Part shown: piece after piece, positions 26,382-33,744 of the stretch
Position numbering within the stretch: the first letter of the stretch is position 1
Layout of the letters: the number at the start of each line of letters is the position of its first letter
DNA from: Nioella sp965215655
GTDB taxonomy: Bacteria; Pseudomonadota; Alphaproteobacteria; Rhodobacterales; Rhodobacteraceae
Direction: 5' to 3'
NCBI RefSeq assembly: GCF_965215655.1
Contig: NZ_OZ244111.1
Location: forward strand, 3,472,001-3,536,000
Length of the DNA: 64,000 nt
The notes under the pieces: model-generated
What the model was told of the DNA's origin: nothing
Seen by the model: the letters and a program-made list of their open reading frames with translations, nothing else
Databases searched by the model: none
Position numbers and translations under genes: made by a program

Positions 26382-27314
26382 ATGCTGACCATTCTCTTCG
26401 CCGCCCGCCCGGACAGTTGGGGCGAGTACGAGGCCCCGCTCAACCGCGCCGTTGCCACCGCCGGTTTCACGGAGTTCCGCGTGGTGACCGAGGCCCCCCC
26501 GGCCGAGGTCGACTACATCGTCTATGCCCCCAACAGCGACCTTCAGGATTTCTCGGGCTTCCCCCGGCTGAAGGCGATCCTCAGCCTCTGGGCCGGGGTG
26601 GAAAAGATAATCGGCAACCCCACGATCACCGTGCCGCTCTGCCGGATGGTCGATACCGGCCTGCGCGAAGGGATGCGCGAATGGGTCACCGGCCATGTGC
26701 TGCGCTATCATCTTGGGATGGATGCCCACATCACCGGCGCACCGGGCCTTTGGGATCCGGTGGCGCCGCCGCTCGCCCGCAACCGGACCGTGGCGATTCT
26801 GGGTCTGGGAGAGCTTGGCGCAGCCTGCGCCGAGACGATTCTGGCGCTCGGGTTCAACGTGACCGGATGGAGCCGCAATCCCAAGTCCATTCCCGGCGTG
26901 ACCTGCTTTGACGGGGAAGATGGGTTGATTGACTGCCTGTCCAGCGCCGAAATCGTGGTGCTTCTCCTGCCCGACACGCCCGCCACCCAGAATACGCTGA
27001 ATGCCCGCACCCTGGCCGCGATGCCGCGCGGGGCCTTCGTGATCAATCCCGGACGCGGCCCGCTGATTGACGACGAGGCGCTGCTTGCGGCGCTCGACAA
27101 TGGCCAGATCGCGCACGCGACGCTCGATGTCTTCCGGGTGGAACCCTTGCCCGCGGATCACCCCTACTGGCACCATCCACAGGTCACCGTCACACCGCAT
27201 ATCGCGTCGGAAACCCGTCCCGAAACGGCAGCGGAGGTCATCGCCGAGAACATCCGGCGGTCCGAATCCGGCGCGCCCCTTCTGCACCTCGTGGACAGGT
27301 CTGCGGGCTACTGA
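26382..27314 (+). CDS. ghrA: Glyoxylate/hydroxypyruvate reductase A-like dehydrogenase
   Basis: A 310-residue D-2-hydroxyacid dehydrogenase. The N-terminal region (ILFAARPDSWGEYEAPL, LKAILSLWAGVEKI) matches the GhrA subgroup. The NAD(P) site is VAILGLGELGAACAETI, and the catalytic Arg, Glu and His lie in NPGRGPLIDDEALL, DVFRVEPLP and TPHIAS. GhrA reduces glyoxylate and hydroxypyruvate to glycolate and glycerate with NADPH. The start at 26382 is ten bases after rodA, with AAGGA upstream. Confidence 0.88.
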   Translation: MLTILFAARPDSWGEYEAPLNRAVATAGFTEFRVVTEAPPAEVDYIVYAPNSDLQDFSGFPRLKAILSLWAGVEKIIGNPTITVPLCRMVDTGLREGMREWVTGHVLRYHLGMDAHITGAPGLWDPVAPPLARNRTVAILGLGELGAACAETILALGFNVTGWSRNPKSIPGVTCFDGEDGLIDCLSSAEIVVLLLPDTPATQNTLNARTLAAMPRGAFVINPGRGPLIDDEALLAALDNGQIAHATLDVFRVEPLPADHPYWHHPQVTVTPHIASETRPETAAEVIAENIRRSESGAPLLHLVDRSAGY

Positions 27315-27345
27315 GCACGGCAAAAACCGCGTTTTGTCTGCACGG

Positions 27346-27378
27346 GGGGTGTACAGGGGGTGTACAGGGGGTGTACGC
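27346..27378. repeat. Three tandem 11-base units (GGGGGTGTACA)
   Basis: GGGGGTGTACA occurs twice exactly, followed by a third copy ending TGTACG and a partial CGGGGTG. Each unit contains the palindrome TGTACA. It lies between the convergent stops of ghrA (27314) and the SseB gene (27404). No hairpin terminator is obvious in this gap. Confidence 0.8.
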
Positions 27379-27403
27379 GGGGTGACCGGCCAAATCCCCG
27401 GTA

Positions 27404-28192
27404 TCAGCGCAGTTTCGGTGGCTTCCCCGGATCCATCCCCGGCGCGGCGCCCGGCACATTTTCCGCTCTTTCCGGCTCTGGCAAATCAAAGCGAAGCCCT
27501 GTTTTCGCCAGCGATGCGCAGACCGGATCGGACGCCCGAAAGAAGCCCACATCCATAACCCCGGCCTCGATTCCCGAGAACGTCAACGCCTCTCCCGCCG
27601 CCCGCGCCAATGCCGGCTCCGCCCCCGGAACCGGATCGACAAAAGCCAGCAAGTGCGATTTCCGACCGCCCGAATAGGTCACACCACACAGGTACGCCAA
27701 CCGCGCAAGTCCCTGGGCCGTAACAAGTTTTGCGTCCAACGCCGTGATCAGCGCCTCTGGCAATCCGACAGGCGCGCTGATTTCCTCGGGCGTTTCCTCG
27801 ATCTCGTCCGGAGCTTCGGCAAGGGTCGCGGCAAGCCAGTCCACCGCCTCGGATGGCACGAGGATCGAAGCCTCGGCACCGGGGTTCACCGCCAATCCAA
27901 TGCCCTGCCCCGCCACCATCGCCGCCAAGCCCCGGCCCGACAGAACCGCATAGGGGGCACTGCCCTCGGCAAACTCCGCAAGACGTTCTTCGCGATCGAA
28001 AACAAGCACATAGCTGGCATCCTCAACGGGAAAGACCTGCGGGGTGATCTCATCGCCACCCGCTTCCGCTGCAAGGGCGAGGAACAGTTCGCTATCTGCC
28101 AACCGCTCATAGAAGCGCAGCCGTACTGCGTCATCCTCGGGCGCGGCATTCATCGCGGTCAGGGCGGCGTCAATCGGGGTTGTCTCGGTCAT
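27404..28192 (-). CDS. SseB family protein
   Basis: A 262-residue soluble protein. The N-terminal half (TPIDAALTAMNAAPEDDAVR, RFYERLADSELFLALAAEA, VFPVEDASYVLVFDREERLAEF, LSGRGLAAMVAGQGIGLAVNPG) fits the SseB N-terminal domain. The C-terminal half, with THS-like YSGGRKSHLLAFVDPVPG, fits the SseB C-terminal part. The molecular role is unknown. The start ATG at 28192 overlaps the uracil-DNA glycosylase stop as ATGA, so the pair is translationally coupled. The longer upstream frame lies inside that gene. Confidence 0.78.
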   Translation of the reverse strand: MTETTPIDAALTAMNAAPEDDAVRLRFYERLADSELFLALAAEAGGDEITPQVFPVEDASYVLVFDREERLAEFAEGSAPYAVLSGRGLAAMVAGQGIGLAVNPGAEASILVPSEAVDWLAATLAEAPDEIEETPEEISAPVGLPEALITALDAKLVTAQGLARLAYLCGVTYSGGRKSHLLAFVDPVPGAEPALARAAGEALTFSGIEAGVMDVGFFRASDPVCASLAKTGLRFDLPEPERAENVPGAAPGMDPGKPPKLR

Positions 28193-28782
28193 GGCTTCAG
28201 AACCTCCTGGACGCGGGCGCGCAGGGCGGGCAGAAGCTCTGCCTCGAACCACGGGTTCCGCTTCATCCACGCGGTATTGCGCCAGGACGGGTGGGGCAAG
28301 GGGATCACGCGGGGCGCATGGTCGCGCCAGGCTGCAACACGGGTGGTGACAGTAGCCTTGCCCGGCAGGTGCCAGCCCTGGGCATACCCCCCGATCAGCA
28401 GCGTCAGCTTTATCTGTGGCAGCAGTTCCAGCACCCGAGCGCGCCATGTCCTTGCACAGATCCGCGGCGGTGGAAGATCAGAGCCCTTCGCGTCATATCC
28501 CGGAAAGCAGAAGGCCATGGGGACAATCGCGACCCGGTCGCGGTCATAGAAGACGTCCTCACTCACCCCCATCCACTGGCGCAGCCGATCCCCTGACGGA
28601 TCCGTGAAGGGCTGGCCTGACCGATGCACCCGCATCCCCGGCGCCTGCCCGGCAATCAAAAGCCGCGCGCCGGACCCGGCCCAAAGCACCGGGCGGGGCG
28701 AATGGGCCGTTTGAGTTGCCGCAAAGCGGTCGGAACACAGGCGGCAGCGGGTGATCTCTTGTGCCAGTTGATCGAAGCTCAT
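28189..28782 (-). CDS. Uracil-DNA glycosylase family protein
   Basis: A 197-residue UDG-superfamily protein. LAQEITRCRLC with two cysteines begins it. LLIAGQAPGMRVHRSGQPFTDPSGDRLRQWMG is the active-site block, close to the GQAPG motif of the family-4/5-like and YP-type groups. LLIGGYAQGWHLPG and PLPHPSWRN hold the DNA-intercalation (HPS) motif. Four FeS cysteines are not complete here (only CRLC and isolated ones), so it is probably the small E. coli YP-like group without a cluster. Its role is presumed base excision. The start at 28782 is chosen from the family N-terminus; the ribosome site is weak. Confidence 0.82.
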   Translation of the reverse strand: MSFDQLAQEITRCRLCSDRFAATQTAHSPRPVLWAGSGARLLIAGQAPGMRVHRSGQPFTDPSGDRLRQWMGVSEDVFYDRDRVAIVPMAFCFPGYDAKGSDLPPPRICARTWRARVLELLPQIKLTLLIGGYAQGWHLPGKATVTTRVAAWRDHAPRVIPLPHPSWRNTAWMKRNPWFEAELLPALRARVQEVLKP

Positions 28783-28928
28783 ACCGGCAGGAAAGCGCGA
28801 TGCGACCGGAAAGGAAAGGGCTGGTCTGCCTGCTGCCCCAACCCGACAGCCTCCATAGCTGGACTCGCACGGGAACGCTGCCGCCGGAAAACCACGCGCG
28901 CTTGGGGGGGTAGACAACATTTCGTTAT

Positions 28929-28944
28929 TTCTATAAATATAGAA
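28929..28944. promoter_or_regulatory. Palindromic ArsR-type operator
   Basis: TTCTATA-AA-TATAGAA is a perfect 7-2-7 palindrome ending three bases before the regulator's ATG at 28947. ArsR/SmtB repressors bind such AT-rich dyads over their own promoters. Because of this placement no ribosome site is present before the ATG. Confidence 0.65.
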
Positions 28945-28946
28945 TC

Positions 28947-29285
28947 ATGAAACAGAGCAATCCCCCCCCCGCCCTCATATTCGCGGCCTCTGCCTTTGCG
29001 GCGCTTGGGTCCGAGCAACGGCTATCCATCTTGCGGCGGCTTGTTCGCGCGGGGCCGGAGGGGCTGCCAATCGGGGAACTGGGAGAGGCCGTGGGGATCA
29101 CCGGATCGGTGTTGACCCACCATCTCAAGCAAATGGTGTCCGCCGGTCTTCTACAGCAGCGGCGCGACGGGCGCCGGATCATCTGCGCGGTGGATTATGA
29201 CGAGATCCGCCGCCTCTCGGACTACCTGTTGCAAGAATGCTGCGCCGATCAGGGTGGCCATACTGAAGGAGCCCATCATGGCTGA
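28947..29285 (+). CDS. ArsR family transcriptional regulator
   Basis: A 112-residue winged-helix repressor. FAALGSEQRLSILRRLVRAG and LPIGELGEAVGITGSVLTHHLKQMVSAGLL are helices 1-4 with the DNA-recognition helix, and RRDGRRIICAVDYDEI is the wing. Cysteines occur only near the end (LLQECCADQGGH), a possible metalloid-binding site. No CVC motif on the recognition helix is present, unlike classical E. coli-type ArsR. The gene overlaps the permease gene by eight bases, so the two are co-translated. It is expected to repress this operon through the palindrome just upstream. Confidence 0.88.
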   Translation: MKQSNPPPALIFAASAFAALGSEQRLSILRRLVRAGPEGLPIGELGEAVGITGSVLTHHLKQMVSAGLLQQRRDGRRIICAVDYDEIRRLSDYLLQECCADQGGHTEGAHHG

Positions 29286-30309
29286 TCTCACGCAATCCCC
29301 TGCCCCGCTGCGCGGCCTATGGACCAGATTCGACAAGGTGCTGCTGACCTGCGCCGCTATCGCCCTGGCCATTTTCGTTCTGGATCGGGCGGCCTTCATC
29401 CCCTCGATTACCGAAGCATTCACCAGCCTTGCCCATACCGGTCCGTTCATCCTGTTCGCCGTCGCCGCCATTGGCGTGATGCGGGCAACCGGGTCCGAGC
29501 GGTTGATGGAAGGCGCGTTCGAAGGGCGCGAGGTCCGGATGATCGTTCTGGGGGCACTCGCAGGCGGGTTGTCGCCCTTCTGTTCCTGCGAGGTCATCCC
29601 GTTTGTCGCCGCGCTGCTGGCCGCCGGTGCGCCCTTGTCTGCGGTCATGGCCTTCTGGCTGGCCTCCCCCCTGATGGACCCGGCCATGTTCGCGATCACC
29701 GCGGGGGCGATCAGCTTTGACTTCGCCCTGGCCAAAACCGTGGCGGCCATTGCCATCGGCCTGTTCGGCGGCTTCAGCCTGATGCTGCTGTCTGGCACTG
29801 CCCTGCTTGCGGACCCGCTGAAGGCACAGACGCCGACAGGCTGCGGATCCTGCTGCGGCACGAAGAAACTGAGCCTCAACTGGCGCTTCTGGCAGGAGGC
29901 AGACCGCAGGGCCCTGTTTGCCCGCGCTGCCCGGGACAACCTGCTGTTCCTCGGCAAGTGGTTGCTGCTGGCCTACCTGTTGCAGGCGCTGCTGATCCGC
30001 TACGTGCCCGCCGAGTGGATCGGAACCGCACTTGGCGGCAACGGCGTCGGCCCGATCCTGCTTGGCGCAATCCTTGGCGCACCGGCCTATCTGAACGGTT
30101 ATGCCGCGGTTCCGCTGATCGCGGGCCTGCTGGATCAGGGGATGAGCCCCGGCGCGGCCATGGCTTTCGTGATCGCGGGTGGTGTCAGCTGCATCCCTGC
30201 GGCGGTGGCGGTCTGGGCGTTGGTCAAGCCGAAGATCTTCGCGGCCTACTTGGGTTTTGCCGTGGTCGGCGCCATTCTTGCCGGTCTGAGCTGGGACTTC
30301 ATCGCTTGA
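29278..30309 (+). CDS. ArsP-type permease (DUF318 family)
   Basis: A 343-residue membrane protein with about eight to ten helices in two repeats. GGLSPFCSCEVIPFVAALLAAGAP in the first half, PLMDPAMFAITAG, and the second-half GAPAYLNGYAAVPLIAGLLDQGMSPGAAMAFVIAGG are the paired signatures of the ArsP_1/DUF318 permeases. Family members export trivalent organoarsenicals. A cytoplasmic loop carries a cysteine cluster (TGCGSCCGTKK). Its coupling to an ArsR regulator fits metalloid or organoarsenical export, but the substrate is an inference. The start at 29278 overlaps the end of the regulator. Confidence 0.87.
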   Translation: MADLTQSPAPLRGLWTRFDKVLLTCAAIALAIFVLDRAAFIPSITEAFTSLAHTGPFILFAVAAIGVMRATGSERLMEGAFEGREVRMIVLGALAGGLSPFCSCEVIPFVAALLAAGAPLSAVMAFWLASPLMDPAMFAITAGAISFDFALAKTVAAIAIGLFGGFSLMLLSGTALLADPLKAQTPTGCGSCCGTKKLSLNWRFWQEADRRALFARAARDNLLFLGKWLLLAYLLQALLIRYVPAEWIGTALGGNGVGPILLGAILGAPAYLNGYAAVPLIAGLLDQGMSPGAAMAFVIAGGVSCIPAAVAVWALVKPKIFAAYLGFAVVGAILAGLSWDFIA

Positions 30310-30399
30310 AGCCTGTGAAACGGTCCCTTCCGTGATCCGTTGCAACCCTTCGCGCAGCGTTTGGAAGGGGCCATCCAGCCCGCAAAGATTAAGAACACG

Positions 30400-30430
30400 C
30401 CCCCATTGCCCCGGCCATGGGGGTGATTTG
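30400..30430 (+). terminator. Possible terminator after the ArsP-type gene
   Basis: CCCCCAT (30400-30406) pairs with ATGGGGG (30417-30423) around a 10-base loop, followed by TGATTTGTT. It lies 90 bases after the permease stop. The rest of the 278-base gap holds the promoter candidate given next. Confidence 0.45.
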
Positions 30431-30474
30431 TTAGGAGAAATGACGCAATCCTGTCATATTTCACCCGAAGAGCT

Positions 30475-30502
30475 TTGAAATCGTTGCCCTAACGGACATA
30501 AT
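30475..30502 (+). promoter_or_regulatory. Promoter candidate for the capsule-type operon
   Basis: TTGAAA (30475-30480) and CATAAT (30497-30502) with a 16-base spacer lie 85 bases upstream of the ATPase start, in the most AT-rich part of the gap. Confidence 0.45.
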
Positions 30503-30587
30503 AGCGCCCAAATGGATAGATAGATTATCCGATAGAAGCCCTGAACTCTTGAATCGGGGCCGTACATGGCAGCAATACAGGGCGAAC

Positions 30588-31247
30588 ATGCTCGAGTTTT
30601 CGAATGTCTCAAAGTCCTTCTGGACGGGCACACAGCGCAAGGTCATCCTGGACCGGGCGTCTTTCCGTGTCGAGATGGGGCAATCGCTTGGCATTCTGGC
30701 CCCGAACGGCACCGGTAAGACAACACTGATCAACATGATGGCCGGGCTGGAAAAACCCGACGAGGGCGAAATCACCCGCGGCTGTCGCATCTCCTTCCCG
30801 CTTGGCTTCATGGGTGGGGTCATTCCCAACCTGTCCGCCACGGAAAACAGCCGCTACATCGCGCAGCTTTATGGGCTGGATCCAGACTATGTAGAGGCGT
30901 TCTGCCGGTGGGTCTGCGATCTGGAGGAGTATTTCGACCGTCCGCTCGGCACCTATTCCGCAGGCATGAAGGCCCGGTTCCAGTTTTCGCTGCTTCTGGC
31001 GCTGGAATTCGATATATACCTGATCGACGAAGGCATGCCGCGCACGACGGATGCCAATTTCAACCGCAAGGCCGGCACGATCCTTGCGGAACGCCTGATA
31101 TCGGCAACCGTCATCATCGTGTCCCACCAGGCGGAAACGCTGGAAAAATTCGCGAGACGCGCCGCCGTGTTGAAGGACGGTCAGTTTTACCAGTTCGACT
31201 CGCTCGAAGAGGCTAAGAGACTTTATGACTATGAAACCCAGGGGTAA
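30588..31247 (+). CDS. kpsT: KpsT-like capsular polysaccharide ABC transporter ATPase
   Basis: A 219-residue ABC ATPase of the polysaccharide export type. Walker A is APNGTGKTT, the export-type loop reads ISFPLGFMGGVIPNLSATEN, the signature is TYSAGMKARFQFSLLLAL (the KpsT-type SAGMKAR rather than LSGGQ) and Walker B is IYLIDEGMP. KpsT proteins power export of group 2 capsules with the permease KpsM. The start at 30588 follows GGCGAAC with no strong ribosome site. It overlaps the next gene by 23 bases. No KpsM permease gene is present in this window. Confidence 0.88.
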   Translation: MLEFSNVSKSFWTGTQRKVILDRASFRVEMGQSLGILAPNGTGKTTLINMMAGLEKPDEGEITRGCRISFPLGFMGGVIPNLSATENSRYIAQLYGLDPDYVEAFCRWVCDLEEYFDRPLGTYSAGMKARFQFSLLLALEFDIYLIDEGMPRTTDANFNRKAGTILAERLISATVIIVSHQAETLEKFARRAAVLKDGQFYQFDSLEEAKRLYDYETQG

Positions 31248-32889
31248 GAAGTTCCGCATCCGGCGCACCGGTCCGACGGCCCCCGCGGGGGAAACGCGCC
31301 GCGTGGCCGACGACTCGCTCGACGCACCGACGGATGACGGCTTCGGCAACATGCGGTTCCCGACAGCGGGCGCACCGGCCGGGCAGTCCGCATCCCCGCA
31401 ACAACCCGCTCAGCGGCAGACGCAGGGCATGTCCATCGAGGAAGAGCTTGCCGCGATCCGGTCAGAAGGGCTGACCGGGCGCCAGCTGCGCATGGCCCGG
31501 CGCACCGCGCAGAAACACGGGCTGCAACCGGCGTCTGATTTCGATGCGGTGCGGCTGTTGCGCCGCCAGGGGATCGACCCGTTCGAACGGTCCAACATGC
31601 TGGAACTTGTGGTCAATGACGGCCAGCAGCGCGCCGAGGCGCAACCGCGCCTGCCCGCAACCGTCCGCCAGCCAAACGTTCCGGCCGCCGCCCCGCAGAC
31701 CGCCCCGGCCATGGCCCCGCCGACGCTGGACGACGCCGCCCGCGCGCAGGAAATCCTGCGCATGCAGCGCGATATCGCCGCCCGTCGCCGCAAGCGGCTG
31801 CTCTTGCTGTTCGCGCGGCTGATGGCCTTCGTGATGCTGCCGACGATGCTGGTGGGCTATTACTACTACAATGTCGCGACGCCGATGTACGCGACCACCA
31901 CCCTGTTTCAGATCCAGAAAGCGGAAAGTGCCAGCCCGGCGGGCGGCCTTGGTGGGCTGCTCGGTGGCACCACCTTTGCCACTGTCCAGGACTCCATTGC
32001 GGTTCAAAGCTTCCTCGAAAGCCGCGAGGCGATGCTGCTGCTGGACGAGGAACTGGGCCTGCGAGAGCACTTCTCGGCCCCCGATATCGACCCGCTGAAC
32101 CGACTGGCCCCCGATGCCTCGACCGAAGACCTCTACGCGCTCTATTCGCGCAACCTGACCATCGGATACGACCCGACCGAAGGCATGGTCCGGATGGAAG
32201 TTCTGGCCGCTGACCCGCAACTTTCGGCGGCCTTCTCTCAGGCGCTTCTGCGCTATGCCGAGGAACGTGTCGACCAGATGTCGCATCGCCTGCGCGATGA
32301 CCAGATGGCCGGTGCGCGGGAAAGCTATGACGCCGCCGAGGACGCGCTCGCCTCTGCGCAGTTGCGCGTGGTGAACCTGCAGGAACAGACAGGTATCCTG
32401 AGCTCGGAGGCGGAAGTGGGGGCCCTGTTCAACCAGATCTCCACCTTCGAGATCCAGTTGCAGAACGAACGTTTGCGCCTGGATGAACTGCTGTCGGTCG
32501 ACCGCCCGAACCAGACCCGCGTGGAAGTGGCCGAACGCAATATTGCCCGGCTGGAGGCCCTGATCGAGGAGCTGCGATCCTCGATGACCGAGGATGCCAG
32601 CAGCCAGGTTTCGCTGGCGCGCATCAGCTCGGAACTTGCCGTGGCGCAGGCCGATCTGCAAACCCGCCAACTGATGCTGAGCCAGGCGTTGCAGGCCCTT
32701 GAAGGGGCCCGGCTGGAAGCCGAGCGGCAGTCGCTCTACCTGACAATCAGCGTGAACCCGGTGGCCCCGGACGAGGCGGCGTTCCCTCGCAAGCTGGAAA
32801 ATACACTGCTTGCCTTCCTGATCTTTTCTGGCATTTACCTGATGCTGTCGATGACGGCCTCCATCCTAAGAGAACAGGTATCCGCCTAA
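31225..32889 (+). CDS. kpsE: KpsE/Wzz-type capsule export inner-membrane protein
   Basis: A 554-residue protein with a long, basic and Pro/Ala/Gln-rich cytoplasmic N-terminus (about 190 residues). A first membrane helix (RLMAFVMLPTMLVGYYYYN) and a periplasmic region follow. The periplasmic part has the typical TPMYATTTLFQIQKAES start and a long coiled coil (about residues 350-510). A second helix (LLAFLIFSGIYLMLSMTA) is near the end. This is the polysaccharide co-polymerase/KpsE-BexC-CtrB layout. The extended N-terminus is unusual compared with the roughly 380 residues of KpsE. It is co-translated with the ATPase (23-base overlap). Confidence 0.82.
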   Translation: MTMKPRGKKFRIRRTGPTAPAGETRRVADDSLDAPTDDGFGNMRFPTAGAPAGQSASPQQPAQRQTQGMSIEEELAAIRSEGLTGRQLRMARRTAQKHGLQPASDFDAVRLLRRQGIDPFERSNMLELVVNDGQQRAEAQPRLPATVRQPNVPAAAPQTAPAMAPPTLDDAARAQEILRMQRDIAARRRKRLLLLFARLMAFVMLPTMLVGYYYYNVATPMYATTTLFQIQKAESASPAGGLGGLLGGTTFATVQDSIAVQSFLESREAMLLLDEELGLREHFSAPDIDPLNRLAPDASTEDLYALYSRNLTIGYDPTEGMVRMEVLAADPQLSAAFSQALLRYAEERVDQMSHRLRDDQMAGARESYDAAEDALASAQLRVVNLQEQTGILSSEAEVGALFNQISTFEIQLQNERLRLDELLSVDRPNQTRVEVAERNIARLEALIEELRSSMTEDASSQVSLARISSELAVAQADLQTRQLMLSQALQALEGARLEAERQSLYLTISVNPVAPDEAAFPRKLENTLLAFLIFSGIYLMLSMTASILREQVSA

Positions 32890-32892
32890 CCC

Positions 32893-33726
32893 ATGAAACA
32901 TGTTTCGATCGGAAAGATCACCACCGGCAATGACCTTCCTCTGACGGTCATTGCCGGTCCATGCCAGCTTGAAACGTTGGACCACGCCCGGATGATTGCC
33001 GAGCAGATGGTCGCGGCCTGCGAAAAAACCGGCGCGCAATATGTCTTCAAGGCGAGTTATGACAAGGCCAACCGCACCAGCCTTGGTGGCAAGCGCGGCG
33101 TCGGCATGGACGAGGGTCTGACGATCCTGTCCAAGATCGGCGCGGAATTCGGCTGCCCGGTGCTGACCGATATCCATTCCGAGGCACAATGCGCGCCAGT
33201 GGCAGAGGCCGTCGACATCCTGCAAATCCCTGCCTTCCTGTGCCGCCAGACCGACCTGTTGTTGGCCGCAGGTGAAACCGGGGCTGTGATCAACGTCAAG
33301 AAAGGTCAATTCCTGGCCCCATGGGATATGGCCAATGTGGTCAGCAAGCTGGAAAGCACCGGCAATACCCGCCTGCTGCTGACCGAGCGCGGCACCAGCT
33401 TTGGCTACAACACCCTGGTCGCCGATATGCGCGGCCTGCCGATCATGGCGCAGTCCGGCTATCCGGTGGTGATGGACGCGACCCATTCGGTGCAACAACC
33501 CGGCGGCCAGGGCGGATCCTCCGGCGGGCAGCGGGAATTCGCCCCGGTGATGGCGCGCGCGGCCGTGTCGCTTGGCATTGCGGCAGTCTTCATCGAAACC
33601 CACGAAGACCCCGACAACGCCCCTTCTGACGGGCCGAACATGATCCCTTTGACCCAGATGCAGACCCTTGTGAACAGTTTGATGCAGTTCGATCGGCTGG
33701 CAAAAGCCGATCCGATACGACTCTAA
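32893..33726 (+). CDS. kdsA: 3-deoxy-8-phosphooctulonate (Kdo-8-P) synthase
   Basis: A 277-residue TIM-barrel enzyme that joins arabinose 5-phosphate and phosphoenolpyruvate to make Kdo-8-phosphate for LPS or capsule. LTVIAGPCQLE, FKASYDKANRTSLGGKRG, LTDIHSEAQC, DILQIPAFLCRQTDLL, VNVKKGQF-like NVKKGQFLAPWDM, and MDATHSVQQPGGQGGSSGGQR are the family blocks. The cysteine in AGPCQ suggests a metal-dependent type. It lies three bases after the kpsE-like gene, so Kdo synthesis is tied to capsule export here. Confidence 0.95.
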   Translation: MKHVSIGKITTGNDLPLTVIAGPCQLETLDHARMIAEQMVAACEKTGAQYVFKASYDKANRTSLGGKRGVGMDEGLTILSKIGAEFGCPVLTDIHSEAQCAPVAEAVDILQIPAFLCRQTDLLLAAGETGAVINVKKGQFLAPWDMANVVSKLESTGNTRLLLTERGTSFGYNTLVADMRGLPIMAQSGYPVVMDATHSVQQPGGQGGSSGGQREFAPVMARAAVSLGIAAVFIETHEDPDNAPSDGPNMIPLTQMQTLVNSLMQFDRLAKADPIRL

Positions 33727-33744
33727 GATCTTACGGAGCCTTTC

